From NCBI RefSeq assembly GCF_037975245.1, contig NC_092569.1:21852168-21916167 (forward strand): a DNA stretch of 64,000 bases, given 5' to 3'. A model generated the notes under the pieces. It was not told the origin of the DNA. It saw only the letters and a list, made by a program, of their open reading frames with translations, and made no database searches. Every line of letters begins with the position of its first letter. The stretch's first letter is position 1. The DNA is from Apostichopus japonicus (lineage: Eukaryota > Echinodermata > Holothuroidea > Aspidochirotida > Stichopodidae). Below are positions 1 to 64,000 of this stretch, piece by piece. The translations under genes and the position numbers were made by a program.

Positions 1-157
1 TAAACGGTGTTAAGTATTCCTATTCGTTCACTTTCAGCATGATATATTCGAACTGTGGTAAAGGTGTAAAGATTATAGGGCTTTTGTGGGTTTTTTTTCC
101 TCCAAATTATTGTGAGGTCCTTTGAATTTAGTAAAAATGTCTCAATCTGCTGATTGG

Positions 158-771
158 CGATCAGTATACGGATCAATAATCAATAATGATGCAGGCATAG
201 ATAGGCCATTATCTTACACAGACGAATAAGATTGTTTAGAATGGTTCGAGTTATGTTTGTTTTATCCTATTTCAAACTGTAAAGAAATGAAAAAAAGATA
301 AAATAAAAAAGTGATTCCTTTTCTTATCGTCCGTTGTGAGCTTTGTCGTATGTTAAGTACATATTTTTAAACAAATAAATTTAGATGATAAAGGATTTGT
401 TACATGGAGTGAATGGAATAATTAACAAACCCATTCTCTCAGATAAGAGTATCATTTCCATGTCAACATAGATCAATATACCGATCAATAATGATGCGGG
501 CCTAGATATGCCATTATATTGCACCGACGAATTAGATGTTTAGGATGGTTTGAGTTATGTTTGTTATTTAAAACTGTAAAGAAATGGAAAAATAAAAATG
601 AAAAAGTGATTCCATTTCTCATTGTCCGTTGTGAGCTTTGTCGTATCTTAGGTTCAGATTTTTAAACAAATAAATTTAGATGATAAAGGATTTGTTATAT
701 TGAATGATTGCAAGAATTAACGAACCCATTCTCTTAGATAAGAGTATCATTTCCATGTCAACATTTATCTA
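158..771 (+). repeat. Tandem duplication of ~305 bp
   Basis: Unit 1 (about 158-471) and unit 2 (about 472-771) share GAGTTATGTTTGTT, GTGATTCC, GTCCGTTGTGAGCTTTGTCG and AGAGTATCATTTCCATGTCAACAT with scattered changes. No coding potential. Confidence 0.85.
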
Positions 772-3195
772 TGAGGTATCTATACCACATATCTTTATTA
801 CCAAACATTTACAGCAGCTAGCTGTTATGATTTATTGCTTCTAAAATGAAAACTATATGCCATATTGCAGTCGAGATGATAAATATGTAATGGTATCACT
901 TGTAGTCGTTCTCAGGATCGAGATAGGTACTCAATACTCCAAATACGAACCAAGCGCGAGTCTATCGAGAAATGGATTCGAGGACGGATTTCAGTCCGAG
1001 GCCGTACTCAAGTACTAAACCCTTGATAAGTAACATGTACTTTGTAATATAATGCTTAGGTCAAGAACGGGGTACAAAAATATGGAAATAAACCAAATGT
1101 AATGTTTTGAATTTCATAAAACCTCCCGTCCGTGTGCTTAAATTATTACATATCGTCTGTATGGGCGTAAGGTTGGCAATATCTGTAGGGGCGGACCGAC
1201 TAGATTAAATACAATTATTGACCGACAGCGTTTCGAAGAGTAAACCAACAAAAGCGGAAAATGTTTGTTTTATAATTACAAATACATATATGCACTGTTT
1301 TCGGCTGGGAGTACAGAAGGTGGTGCGAAATGCCCGGAAGCTTCAACATTTAAGAAAGAATAAATACTCTTAAATTATATGGGATGTATCTTAGAGCCCT
1401 AGTGGAAGGGAGGGAGGGTCCAGGTGGCAAAACCCTCACAATTGTCAACGATTTTGGGTATTTTTTGCACTGTCGTAGCAAAATCTCAAAGACTCTCACT
1501 GAAATGTATTTCATGGCCCTGGTAGAGGACCAGGGATCAAAGAGAGACCGACTTGCTATCGATATTTAAGTGACGTTTAAGCTAATCTTTTTCTATTCCA
1601 GTCAGTTCATTACATTAACTGTTACCCCGACTGTTTATATTATTTATGACGCAAGTGAATTGTTACGTAGCACATAGGTAGATGACGACATGTCAATTTC
1701 CACAAGTATATACATGCCCAAGAAACTGTCACACTGCAAATTGCGTTCCTTGCTGCTTCATATAGTCTTCAAAGTCTACAAAACAATATGAGATCATGTT
1801 CAAGCATGGTTTATGTGAGGCAAATAAAATCTGGGGATAGCCTGTAAATCGTTGAATAAGCTCATGAATCAGTCTAATTTGTACTTGGTTGATATATTTC
1901 ATTATGAAACTATACACTTGCGTTTAAATCACTTTTAAGAACAGTGACAACTGTACGCCCCTCAAAACAAAACACCCAAATAATCAATATAATAAAATAT
2001 TGTGTCATGTTATTGTTTGAGTATTTATAGGTCTGACGATGGTGTGGTTCTGTAAGCAAACTGAAGGCAGGAAAGCATATGGTGTTATCGTCGAATCCGG
2101 ACTAGATGATACCATTTTGTTTACTTTGTTAACCAAATGTTACCATTAAGATTTATATATCTTATATGTACTAAACGGCTTGTTAATCGTCGTTAGATTA
2201 AATCACATGGGCCAAGTATTAAATGGATATAATCATGCTTAATCTACATATATGCAAACACGAAAGATGTTTTTGTTTTGCCACATATAAGGGATTGCAA
2301 GTAGGCAGAGGAATAAAAATGATAATGCACAGAAAATTTGTCCCTTGCGTGAAAATTTCTATGCTATTCACTAAAATGAAAATATTGAAATATTACCTTA
2401 AATTACGTTTATTTTATATATTACACACTGTAATGCTTGTAAACCAACATTATCTTATATCACATAGACCATGTACCTTGAAGGGTTTGTTTTCTGCGCC
2501 TGCTTGTATACCTTTGTCTGTTCTTTTAATTGGCCTGATAGAAAAACTGATATAAAAAATATATAATACAAACAAAAGCAGGAAAACGAAACGTAAGGTG
2601 GAGAATAGAAGCAAGTGTACTATACGTTATTTACACTTTGTAACCAGACCAAATATCTTACTTTTATTAATTTGTCCATGCATTATTAAAGATGGTTGTT
2701 AGATGCTTCAGTATATGTTCTGTTTCTATTTCATACTATACTGACGAAGAAAACAATACTTTCCGAATTTTCTATGGAATAACCATATCAGGAAATTGAC
2801 CTGAAGGTAAGAGTATCTTCACGCATGCGGCAGATTCTATTCATTAGTGTTTCTCTACAAAACTAGTAATCTTTGAAACTCCTTGAAAAAATATATATCA
2901 AGTCGAACAGTTACATTAGCCACGTGAAATGTGCGGTGGAGAGTGATTGAAAGAAGTGAAGTTTATTGCAACAATGTGCAAAACGCTGAAGAATATATAA
3001 TATTTTGTATACACGTCAATTGCATACCAAGAGTTGCAGTTATGAAGGAGAGATACATTTCACTCCTGTCATGCCCACATAAGTTATTAAAATTAAAATG
3101 ATTATAAGGATAACAATGATATTATTCCCCTTGGATGATTTGAATGGTCACTAACCGTTAACGAACTATCCTAAGACTTGTATCAAGGACATGAG
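772..3195. other. Intergenic, nothing recognised
   Basis: AT-rich sequence downstream of gene A. Frames of 60-110 codons have no recognisable motif and unremarkable composition. No transposon ends or RNA genes were seen. Confidence 0.6.
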
Positions 3196-4110
3196 GTGTC
3201 CGGGTGGAACGAAAGAAATGTAAGCTATTTGCATTATGTCCAATATATACTTAAACCAATATAAAATTTATTATGGATACGTATTTCCTTCTTGACATCA
3301 GTTACTCATTTAATTTCTCCTTCATTTCTTTGTTTTCTTTTCAGAATGTATTGTTCACAGCTTGAACCCCCAAAAATTGTTCAAAACGTAGGTATAAATA
3401 AGAAAGAGCTTTTGAATGAATGACAATATACTTTGACACATAATTAAGATAAAATGTAGATTTTACATTATTGTTTTAAGAATTTAATCTATACTTTTTA
3501 TCACATTTACATAGTATACGAAATTTATGTAATAAACTACTACATAAAAAACAGATGTATTTCATATTTAGAGACATTATTACAGATACTGTTATTTCAA
3601 CCCACGTTTTATTGAGTGCAGGGCTGTGGCCACCTACATCGTTAGTCCGAGATAATACATTTCAGTTTTTTATCCATTTGTTGGGTGTTGACGACCTTTC
3701 GTTAAGTTACACTCCCCTACAAAAAAAATTAATCGGGAAATTTAGAATCAACCCTTCCCCTCCCTTCCTCCTTCCCCACGTACACATCTTTGAAATCCTG
3801 TCTTTAATACCAGTCATGAATGGAACCTGAATTATTATTTTACGGATAAGTATTGTAGATGGGTGGATACTTAGTATCCGTTCATTAATTTTAATTTCCT
3901 ATTCCAACCGTATTGCTCCTTTAGATTTTACAATAAATCAGAAGCAAAAGAAAGACAGCGATCTCCCATTTGAAAAGTGGTCAATATAAGATTTCGACTT
4001 GCAGCTATATAGCTAACTATATTAAAGAATTCGTTACCTATTTCATTTGCAATCTACTTCAATACCTAAAAGTGGCAAAAAATTGATAACTGGATACGTT
4101 TAGTCTAAAA
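3196..4110. repeat. 3' flank of gene A, repeated at the right end of the window
   Basis: Shares GTGTCCGGGTGGA.CGAAAGAAATG, CCGAGATAATACATTTCAGTTTTTT and the final TTGATAACTGG with 63076-64000. Frames inside are shifted between the copies, so it is not coding. Confidence 0.85.
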
Positions 4111-4199
4111 TATAAAGATAAATGATAATAATTAGTAAAAAGCTATATGTATAGAAAGTTTACCAAAAGAAGAAAAAAGAAAACAACAGTCTTTAACCG

Positions 4200-32335
<28,136 letters not shown>

Positions 32336-33559
32336 GTTTCCTTCCTCGAGAACAGGCCGTATAATGAGCACAATATGTTTAAGGAATGTCTTTCAAAGCT
32401 GACAGCTTGCATGCTATACGCAGATACTTCCTTCAGTAAAGAAAGCAGACTTGATTCGCATCGTTGTCATCTAGGAGGAAGCTTACGACTGCATTCTTGT
32501 CGCGGAAACATTCTGAGAGCCAATGTTGATTTGATTGTTTTGGTTTCACAAGGTTCCAAAGTTTAAATAAATAAAGTGAGCTTGCGTCACTTATCCAAAC
32601 TATTCAACGACACAGTTACATTAGTGTTGTACTAAAATATTCTATACAATAAATAAACGATCATTCTCAACTGTCTACTTGTTCTGTAATCTCCGAAATA
32701 TGGGCTAATCCAAGCAAAATGACATCAATGTTAAACATAGGTAAGGCAAGGGACTGCTGTAGGCCCTAATGTGCTGCGATAACATTTATTTTGAGAAGAA
32801 CTGACACGAGAGCAATGTATTATTGATGGTTCTGAACAAAATTGTCGCATCTTAAGTTCCTGCGATGACATTTTTAGCAGAGGTAAATTTGCTTTCATTA
32901 GAATTTTTGTGCTCACTAGGTCAGCACTGTAACTAATGGTACGGTTTAACAAAAAAAGGCAAATCAATTAAAAACCACGAAATTTTTTGATGGCCTACTT
33001 AATTTTATTTTGTATGACAAAGATGTATAAAAAAAATGCGGTATATTTTAATGCATATGAAAAACAGATTGAATGTTGTCATTATGACAATGGAGCTGAA
33101 ATCTGTTATTATTCTTCAGAACATATAATTTATTTCTGCACAGAGGAGAACATGTGCAAAAAGAGTTTCAAGTAAATTACATTCTCAATACAGGGAACAC
33201 ATAGAGCTATAAGCAAACATTCCAGATAGATCACAGTTAAACTAGTAACAGACTAGCAGTGCACTTTGCAGTATATCAGCACACGTGTTTCTGATACGTT
33301 GGAAAATAGAATAACCTGATATACACGCCGATGCGAAAACGCTATCATATGAAAGCGTAGTGATGACATAAATATAACGACCTACCGTTATCGTGAAACG
33401 GTAAACCCCTGTAAATTAACTTAATGTGCGCAAAACTTGTAAAATAGCCAGTTTACATAACAAAATCTAAGAAAATTTGAAAATGACCGGTTGAGCATTG
33501 TGTAAGTCGACACCTTAAGGTAGAGAGATGAATTGTGAATATACAAGATAAACAACATA
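32336..33559. other. Upstream region of gene A
   Basis: The first 150 bp match the region above gene B exon 1 (61764-61920), so the proximal promoter and 5' UTR are probably there. No clear TATA box was found. The rest is AT-rich without recognised features. Confidence 0.5.
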
Positions 33560-36369
33560 GTCAGGGTGATATATGGCAAATACCCCCTCAACCCCCCCAA
33601 AATTTGCTACAAAAGGTTTCTCAACTGATTCTAGTAGGTTTTAGTGTACTTTATATTACACTAAAAGTTTACCAAAGTAGGACCCCCGGAAAAGTTTTTT
33701 TTTCAAGATGGCGTCCAAGATGGCCGCCGAAACCTCTTAATGATCATAACTATGTAACTATCAACTCAAATATGATGATCTTGGTGTCTATCCCAAGGTT
33801 TTTGGGAGCAAAGAACACATTAAGACCATTAAAAATTAAAGTGGGCCATTATCTAACAGGTTGAGAGGGAATTTTCCATATATTGACCTGAAGAATGTGT
33901 CGAATTAGATCCAGGTAGTCTTCAAGGACCTGCCGAGATATCTTGACTATGACAAGAGGATCGATATTCTGTGGGAAGTATCTCTCGGCTTCGAAGAGGC
34001 AACACCAAATTGGCAGGGGATGATGCAAATCTTACATCAGGGGAGTCAGCACCCTGGGCAGTCGTCAGTCAAATTCTTGCCTATGATCAATGTGTTCTCT
34101 GGAGACAAATCGTGCATTGTGTCTACAATAGACTTTGTTTGCAACCTTGCCATGGAGCACAACCTTCCCACCATTGTGTTTGACCAGCCCTTGTATTGGA
34201 AGGCTATCGAAATCCTCATTGATGCGCCACAAAGTAGTCACCTAAAAGGCATTGTTCTGATGTTGGGGTGTTTCCATACACTTATTAATGTGATGGCGGC
34301 CATAGGAACTCTCATGCAAGGGACCGGTCTCAAAAACATACTTGAGACTGTCTACGGAGAAAATGCAGTTGTGCACAGGATGACAGGGAAAGCTGTCCAG
34401 AGGACTTTGCGGGGCCATCTTCTTGTTGATAAGTGCCTACATAGCCAGCTTATTGACTTTGAATCGGTTAAGAACAAGATCATTGAAGATATAATCGGAA
34501 GTCTGCATTTACTTACAAATACAAGCGGAAAGACAGATCCCAAACACTTGGGAATAACTCTGCTGTGAAGATTGCTTCTGATCGTACCATTGATCCTGCC
34601 CTTCTGTTCCAACGTTTCCTTCTGGTGTCAAGGTCAGGAGATCTTCCTTTGAAGAGGTTTTGACGTATGAATTAAGCCCCTACTCTCCAGCCCTCTTTGA
34701 GACAGGAACATTCTTCGAAAAGCAGATAAACCTCAGCTTGCTCAGGCACTTCGAGACCATGCTGCGGACTTATCAAGTGAGGCTGTGATGAACTCTATTC
34801 ACAAAACAGATTGTTACGTGCTTGATGGTGGCTCTTTGCTCCGTCGTTTACCGTGGAAGAAAGGCGACACATATAATGCAATAGCTGAGTCTTATGCAGA
34901 CTTCACTGTGAGACATTACGGACAAGCGACAGTGGTGTTCGATGGCTATGGTGACGGTCCCTCCATAAAAGACAACACGCATCAGAGACGAGGAAAAAAC
35001 CTGCACCCTGTTGTAAGTTTCACTGCAGAAACAGAGTTTTCAGGCAAAAGGGAGGACTTTTTGTCTCGTGACAAAAACAAGACAGACATGATTGCTCTCA
35101 TCAGCACAGCACTAACTAAAAGGGGATGCCATGGCATTCAGTCACCAGGGGATGCAGACGTTGATATCGTTATGGCAACTGTTGAACGATCCCGTCACTG
35201 CACCACAACGTTGGTTGGTAAGGATACAGATTTGCTGATCTTGCTCCTTCATTACTCCAGAACAGACAGATCATCTATTTCCGTTCTGACGCAAACAGCA
35301 GTCCAAAGAACACAGAGTGTATAACATTAACCTGTTGAAAGAAACTTTAGGAGACGATGTGTGCAATGAGTTGCTCTTTGTACATGCCTACTCAGGATGT
35401 GATTCTACTTCAAGGATATTCGACATCAGAAAAAGTCAGCCTTCCTGAAATTAGTGACATCTGATCCTGTCATGAAGTCCTGTGCTAGTGCATTCATCCT
35501 TCAAACAAATCTCAAGAGGACATATCAGATCTTGGCGAAGATCTGATGGTTGATCTCTTTGGTGACAAGTCTACCGATACGCTATCATCACTGCGCCATA
35601 TCATTTTCACCAAAAAAGTGGCAACTGCTCAAGCATTTTTCACTTCTGAACGGCTTCCCCAACATCACCTTCAACAAGATTCAATAGCCAACGTGTGTAC
35701 TTTAAAAGTATGGTATGGATGGGGATGGCAAATGAAATGAACCCAACTGAATAGGGATGGAAACAGGAAAATGATCAGTTAATTCCAATTATGACCCAAA
35801 ACAATGCTGCGCCTGACAAACTCTGAAAATTATCCATTGCAACTGTTCGAGGGGATGCAAATCCTCTCGGTGCAGCTGCAGACGCTATGGACTCCCTTGC
35901 ACTGATGCATGTGGCCCTTGCCATACTGAAAACTGTGACAATCCAAACAACACTCAAGAGGTCGATACTGAGGAGGAGGATGACACTCAAAACTGAACGC
36001 TCTGAAACTTATTCTATGGCCAAAGGTGTTTGTGCATTAGGTGATAGTGGACAGCTGAAAGTCATGAGTTCAATTTCATAATGATTAAACAGTTCAATGA
36101 TATCCAAAGTTGTCTTAATTTGTTCCCTGCCCTCCAAAACCTAGGGATAGACACCAAGATCATCAAATTTGAGGTAATAGTTACATAGTTATGATCATTA
36201 AGAGGTTTCGGCGGCCATCTTGGACGCCATATTGAAAAAAAAACACTGTTCCGGGGGTCCTACTTTGGTAAACTTTTAGTATATAATAAAGTACACTAAA
36301 TCCTACCAGAATCTGTTGAGAAACCTTTTGTAGCATATATTTGGGGGTTAAACTGTATTTTGACCTGAC
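33560..36369 (+). mobile_element. DNA element with long terminal inverted repeats and a decayed nuclease gene
   Basis: The left arm (33560-33802) and right arm (36140-36369) are inverted copies, including GTTTACCAAAGTAGGAC and the AAGATGGCCGCCGAAACC stretch. Outer ends read GTCAGG and CCTGAC, next to TA on both sides, so a TA target site is possible. Between the arms is one decayed gene. The element lies upstream of gene A. I could not assign it to a named superfamily. Confidence 0.8.
33909..35998 (+). pseudogene. Decayed element protein: XPG/FEN1-like PIN nuclease with cysteine-rich tail
   Basis: Coding sequence survives in pieces. 33909-34568 holds an N-terminal region with INVFSGDKSCIVSTIDF and LMLGCFHTLINVMAAIG. 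A frameshift follows near 34510, and a second frame carries on to 34784. 34785-35324 holds a PIN/XPG-like nuclease: VFDGYGDGPSIKDNTHQRR, then SPGDADVDIV and VGKDTDLLILL, the acidic clusters expected of FEN1-type active sites. After another shift comes FVHAYSGCDSTSRIF (35375-35430). The end (35835-35941) is cysteine-rich with CNCSRGC, RCSCRRYGLPC and CGPCHTENC spacing, like CXC zinc motifs. At least three frameshifts or stops make it inactive. From memory, related proteins are multicopy in many invertebrates; function unknown. Confidence 0.75.
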
Positions 36370-37514
36370 TAACACGAGGTGAATAGTCTCACTTCTTTCA
36401 AATATACAACTATAAGAAACCAAGCGATTTTTTTCAATGTGAATTCTATTATTTATTTATTTCTTATGTACGATAATCTATCAATATCAGTTAGGATTTG
36501 TGATTTTTATGGAATACTTAATATAGATCCCATAGATGCAATTTCATGCTTTAACAAAGCAAATTTGAAGATATGTAGTATCTCGATTTTTCATAAATTA
36601 TGGAGTTGAACGGCATTACCAACAGTGCTTTGTGACATTGGAAAAACTGAACATCACATGACCACAGTTAGACGTACAGAACACATTACTGGACATGAAA
36701 TATATTTCATTTCCAGTAAATGGCACATTAACAAAAAACGATGTAATTCAATTTGGCAATGCTTAGTAAAGTAACAAGAAATATGTGGATTTTTGTCAGT
36801 TTCTTCTAAGCAAGCTGTCTCTTGATCAGGGGCTGAACTAAAACATTTATTATGTCAAAATAGCAATAGTTCAGCCATAGTTTGTATTTGAAAGTTGGTG
36901 TTTATTAATATATTCATGCTTTTTCACAAACGAACTGAAAATTTGAAGATAAGAAATACATCTTTAACTATATTTTGTGATGGGCATCAGGTAAACAAAA
37001 AATCTTCTTTTCTACTGAGAAGTAGCTTCCGTGTTAGACTTGACGATATTAATGTACGAATTGTAACGCTTGGAAGTAAAATAAACATATTGGAAGCTGC
37101 TTTTGAAGTCAGACTTAATGGAAAATTGCATAAAGTACTTGATCATTTAGTCGGTATACATACAAAATTTATACACGTAACATCCGCGAGGAATTTAAAG
37201 CGACACTATAGGTTCACTTAATAACAATCAGTAAATCAGTAAAATAAAAATATTTTCATTGTAATATTTTTCTTTGATAGGTTTAGATATGTTGCTAATG
37301 AATGCCACAATAATATTTGTTAAACAACCGATTCTCATAACTTGATCAGTTGAAACTGGTATATATTAAGGACCGATAATTGCTGTACATAATTAAAAGT
37401 ACATAATTATTTTGAAGCCTCCACGAAATGCCTATGATTGTTAAATATTTAGATTGCATCGAAACATTAAACGATATTACAATCATCTTGGCAATATTAT
37501 TCGGGCAACTTTAC
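36370..37514. other. Intergenic, nothing recognised
   Basis: AT-rich. A 108-codon frame at 36895-37221 has no motif and looks like chance. Confidence 0.5.
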
Positions 37515-37648
37515 CTGCATTACACAACACTCCAGTATATAGTGTCTGTCCACAATTGTTTCCACAGCCAAGGCTGTCACAGTTCTCAATGTTAACCTCT
37601 CCTCCGGACCAGTGAACATCATCTAACCAAATTTAGTCCGATCCCTGG
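37515..37648 (-). pseudogene. Relic SRCR exon (3' part only)
   Basis: The minus strand reads IWLDDVHWSGGEVNIENC followed by CGNNCGQ, GVLCNA and a donor-like GTAAAG, the 3' half of an SRCR exon. A TAA precedes IWLDD, one cysteine is Trp (HWSG for ACSG), and similarity stops at about 37648. It sits alone between genes A and B, a leftover of a lost unit. Confidence 0.85.
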
Positions 37649-40764
<3,116 letters not shown>

Positions 40765-40769
40765 TTTAT

Positions 40770-40770
<1 letters not shown>
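40765..40770 (-). promoter_or_regulatory. Possible polyadenylation signal overlapping the gene B stop
   Basis: Minus-strand AATAAA begins with the last A of the TGA stop. If used, the 3' UTR would be only a few tens of bases. Such hexamers are common in AT-rich DNA. Confidence 0.35.
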
Positions 40771-61763
<20,993 letters not shown>

Positions 61764-62034
61764 GTTTCCTTCCTTGAGAACAGGACATATAATGCGCACA
61801 AACTGGAATGTCTCTCATAGCTGACTGCTAACACACTAACGTGTATACAAATGCTTCCTTTAGTAAATGAAGCGGATCTGATAGGCAAAGTTGTCATCAA
61901 GGAATCTTACGACTCTATATCGTTTTTCTTTATGTCTCACAAAGGGCACGTTGCGTTCAACCTTTGTGGTAGTGCCCTTTATACATACAAAACACAATAT
62001 ATATATATATATATACATATGTAATATATATATG

Positions 62035-62365
62035 TAATAGTAATAATAATAATAATAACAACCATTGACAATGACCAATGACAAATAAGTAGTGCTTTAC
62101 TTGCCTGTTAAAAGTAGCAGCATTTTGGATTTCTTTGAGGCTGTTAGGAAGCTTATTCCACAATTTAGGTCCAGTGTTCGCAAACAAGTGATACCCTCAC
62201 GAGGATTTAACTAGAGGTTCTATCAATATTGTATTTCTGTTACGGTCAGAGGTTACCAATATATCATGGATATATTTAGGAACCAGTCCTCTAACAGACT
62301 TATACACAATCAATATTATTTTAAAGTACACCCTCTCCTTGATTTTAACTCAATGCAGATCATGT
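62035..62365 (-). mobile_element. 3' fragment of another LINE
   Basis: The minus strand reads [28 protein letters not shown] and, after a frameshift, GPKLWNKLPNSLKEI, matching the C-terminal part of the LINE above at about half of positions. It ends in a TTATTATTATTA tail. It lies just upstream of gene B exon 1. Confidence 0.8.
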
Positions 62366-62387
62366 CACATGATCATATCTACCTCGA

Positions 62388-62390
<3 letters not shown>

Positions 62391-62469
<79 letters not shown>
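62391..62469. repeat. (TA)n microsatellite upstream of gene B
   Basis: About 39 TA units, 630 bp upstream of the gene B start codon. Confidence 0.95.
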
Positions 62470-62473
<4 letters not shown>

Positions 62474-63075
62474 ATATCTTTGTATTTGTGTATGTGTTCA
62501 TGTATTTATATATAGATACAAGTCATCTATATTTATAAAAGAAGAGAGGGGAAATACATAGCTCTGATACATTTTAAGCATTATGTAAATAATTCCTTTT
62601 AACATAGAGCTGACAGAACAATTTAGTTATCGACATTGAAAATAAAATTGTGTACCATATATAAATTACTCTTAAATAAAAATTCCTTTTTTACACATGA
62701 AGTATTACATTTATCATTTCAGACTAAATAGTCGCGTACCAGATGTAAATGAGGTTTTCGAAAGTTCAAGTTTGCAGTAAGTATCGAAAATTTTAATACT
62801 TTGAGAGTTTCTAGATATAGGAAGAATCGTGTTAAATTCTCTGACTTTTACTGCTTTTACTCCCTGACAAGGTCTATACTAGGATGTTTAAACGAGCTGT
62901 TATCCATATACCCAAGTAATATGCTCGTCTTCGGCTTTGGTTATTATTAATTTTTCTTCTGTCAGAACGCTGCAAGGTGAACTATTTTGAATATGCGAAT
63001 GATTGTATCTGTTACTTAAGGATTAACATGCAATATGAATAATCAGAGGAAAAGTAAAAAGAAACAGCACACTGG
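62470..63075. other. Intergenic upstream of gene B
   Basis: AT-rich, no gene or element recognised before the repeated flank starts. Confidence 0.5.
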
Positions 63076-64000
63076 TGTCCGGGTGGACCGAAAGAAATGT
63101 AAAGTATACAAGACCAAAGATAACATTTTTCATGGGCTAGTATTTAGTTCTTGACATAAGTTCCTCATTAGTCATTTCATTTCTTCTTCTTTTCTTTTGT
63201 ATTCTTTTCAGGATTTATTGTTCACACTTTAATTAAACCTCAGACGTCGATCAAAACGTAGGTATAAAATGGGAAAGAACTTTAGGATCGAATGAAAATA
63301 TAATAAGATACATATTTATCATGTAGATTTGACATCATTGTTTTCAGAGCAATATATTTAATCGATATTTTTCATCACTTTGACATAGATTACTAAATTT
63401 TATGCAATAAACAAATACATAAGCAACAGATGGATTTCATATTTAGCGACATGATTTTCAGGTTCTGTATTTTGTTCAACCCACGTTTTACTGAGTGCAG
63501 GGTGCAGCTGTGGTCACCTACATCGTCAGACCGAGATAATACATTTCAGTTTTTTTCTTCTCATGCATTTGTCAGTGTCGACGACCATTCGCAAAGGTTC
63601 ACTCACCTACCAAAACAAATCGGAAAATTTAAAATCAACCACCTCCCTCTTGCCCCCTCCCCACATACAAATCTTTGAAATCCTGACTTTAATACCAGTC
63701 ATAAATGGAACCTGAATTGTTATTTTACGGATTAGTATTGTAGATGGGTAGATACTAAGTATATGTTCAATTCTTTTAATTTCCTACTTCAACTTGATTG
63801 TTCCTTTGATTTTAATAATAGGTCAGAAGCCAATCCTCAGGGCAAATTGATAACGACAGCGTTTTCTCATTTAAAAAAGTGGTCAACATATACCTCGAAT
63901 TCGACTTGCAGCAATAGAGCTAGTTACAATAAAGGATTGGTTACTTATATCATTTGTAATCTTCTTCAATACTTAAAAGTGGCACAGGATTGATAACTGG
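63076..64000. repeat. Second copy of the gene A 3' flank, start of a third unit
   Basis: Parallel to 3196-4110 over its whole length, in the same orientation, and still matching at the window end. In gene A the last SRCR exon lies about 100 bp further on, so another SRCR gene is expected just beyond. Confidence 0.8.

Noticed and set aside
158-771. CRISPR-like or satellite array
   Set aside because: Only two long diverged units; a simple tandem duplication.
3555-3830. 91-codon frame in the 3' flank of gene A
   Set aside because: The homologous flank at 63.4 kb has shifted frames, so the sequence is not conserved as protein.
32336-32371. Upstream extension of the gene A signal exon
   Set aside because: The frame is open but begins with GTG, not ATG, in both paralogues; the inner ATG is the better start.

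Overview
This is animal nuclear DNA: AT-rich, intron-rich and full of (TA)n microsatellites and eukaryotic transposons. Its core is a tandem array of scavenger receptor cysteine-rich (SRCR) genes on the minus strand. SRCR expansions of this kind, together with the transposon types seen, suggest a marine deuterostome. I favour an echinoderm (sea cucumber or sea urchin), but that is inference from gene content, not a match.

Layout. Gene A (exons 32335 down to 4200) and gene B (exons 61763 down to 40770) are paralogous and share one plan: a signal-peptide exon, a 37-nt linker exon, two exons encoding only the N-terminal half of a fibrinogen-like domain, then a series of one-exon SRCR domains. 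Gene A has 14 SRCR domains and an open spliced frame of 4863 nt (1620 aa). Gene B has 13 SRCR domains and, as given, a one-base deletion in its seventh SRCR exon. All splice phases fit: 0 after the signal and first fibrinogen exons, 1 after the linker, the second fibrinogen exon and every internal SRCR exon. Of 25 internal SRCR exons, 23 are exactly 306 nt. No transmembrane segment was found, so both products look secreted. A decayed SRCR exon fragment lies between the genes (about 37.5 kb). The right edge (63070 onward) matches the 3' flank of gene A, so a third unit probably starts just outside the window.

Mobile DNA. Most insertions are in one paralogue only, so they post-date the duplication. 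Gene A carries a complete Ty3-type LTR retrotransposon (10409-19881, near-identical 1529-bp LTRs, gag and pol open with a G GGA AAC slip site), a tRNA-derived SINE (8.5 kb), a tRNA-like element with a hammerhead ribozyme (20.0 kb) and a small hAT-like element (31.2 kb). Upstream of gene A is a 2.8-kb element with terminal inverted repeats of about 240 bp around a decayed gene for an XPG/FEN1-like PIN nuclease with a cysteine-rich tail (33.6-36.4 kb). Gene B carries a 1.5-kb hAT-like element with a perfect 8-bp target duplication (49.2 kb), a second, different hammerhead motif (53.3 kb) and a LINE with a single intact 1060-aa ORF (57.3-60.5 kb). A tRNA-like SINE family with (TA)n tails occurs in both genes.

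Function. SRCR and fibrinogen-related domains are both recognition modules of invertebrate innate immunity. A secreted protein joining half a fibrinogen domain to 13-14 SRCR repeats, encoded by interchangeable symmetrical exons in a tandem array, looks like a diversifying recognition or opsonin system. The domain calls and exon phases are read from sequence; the immune role is inferred.
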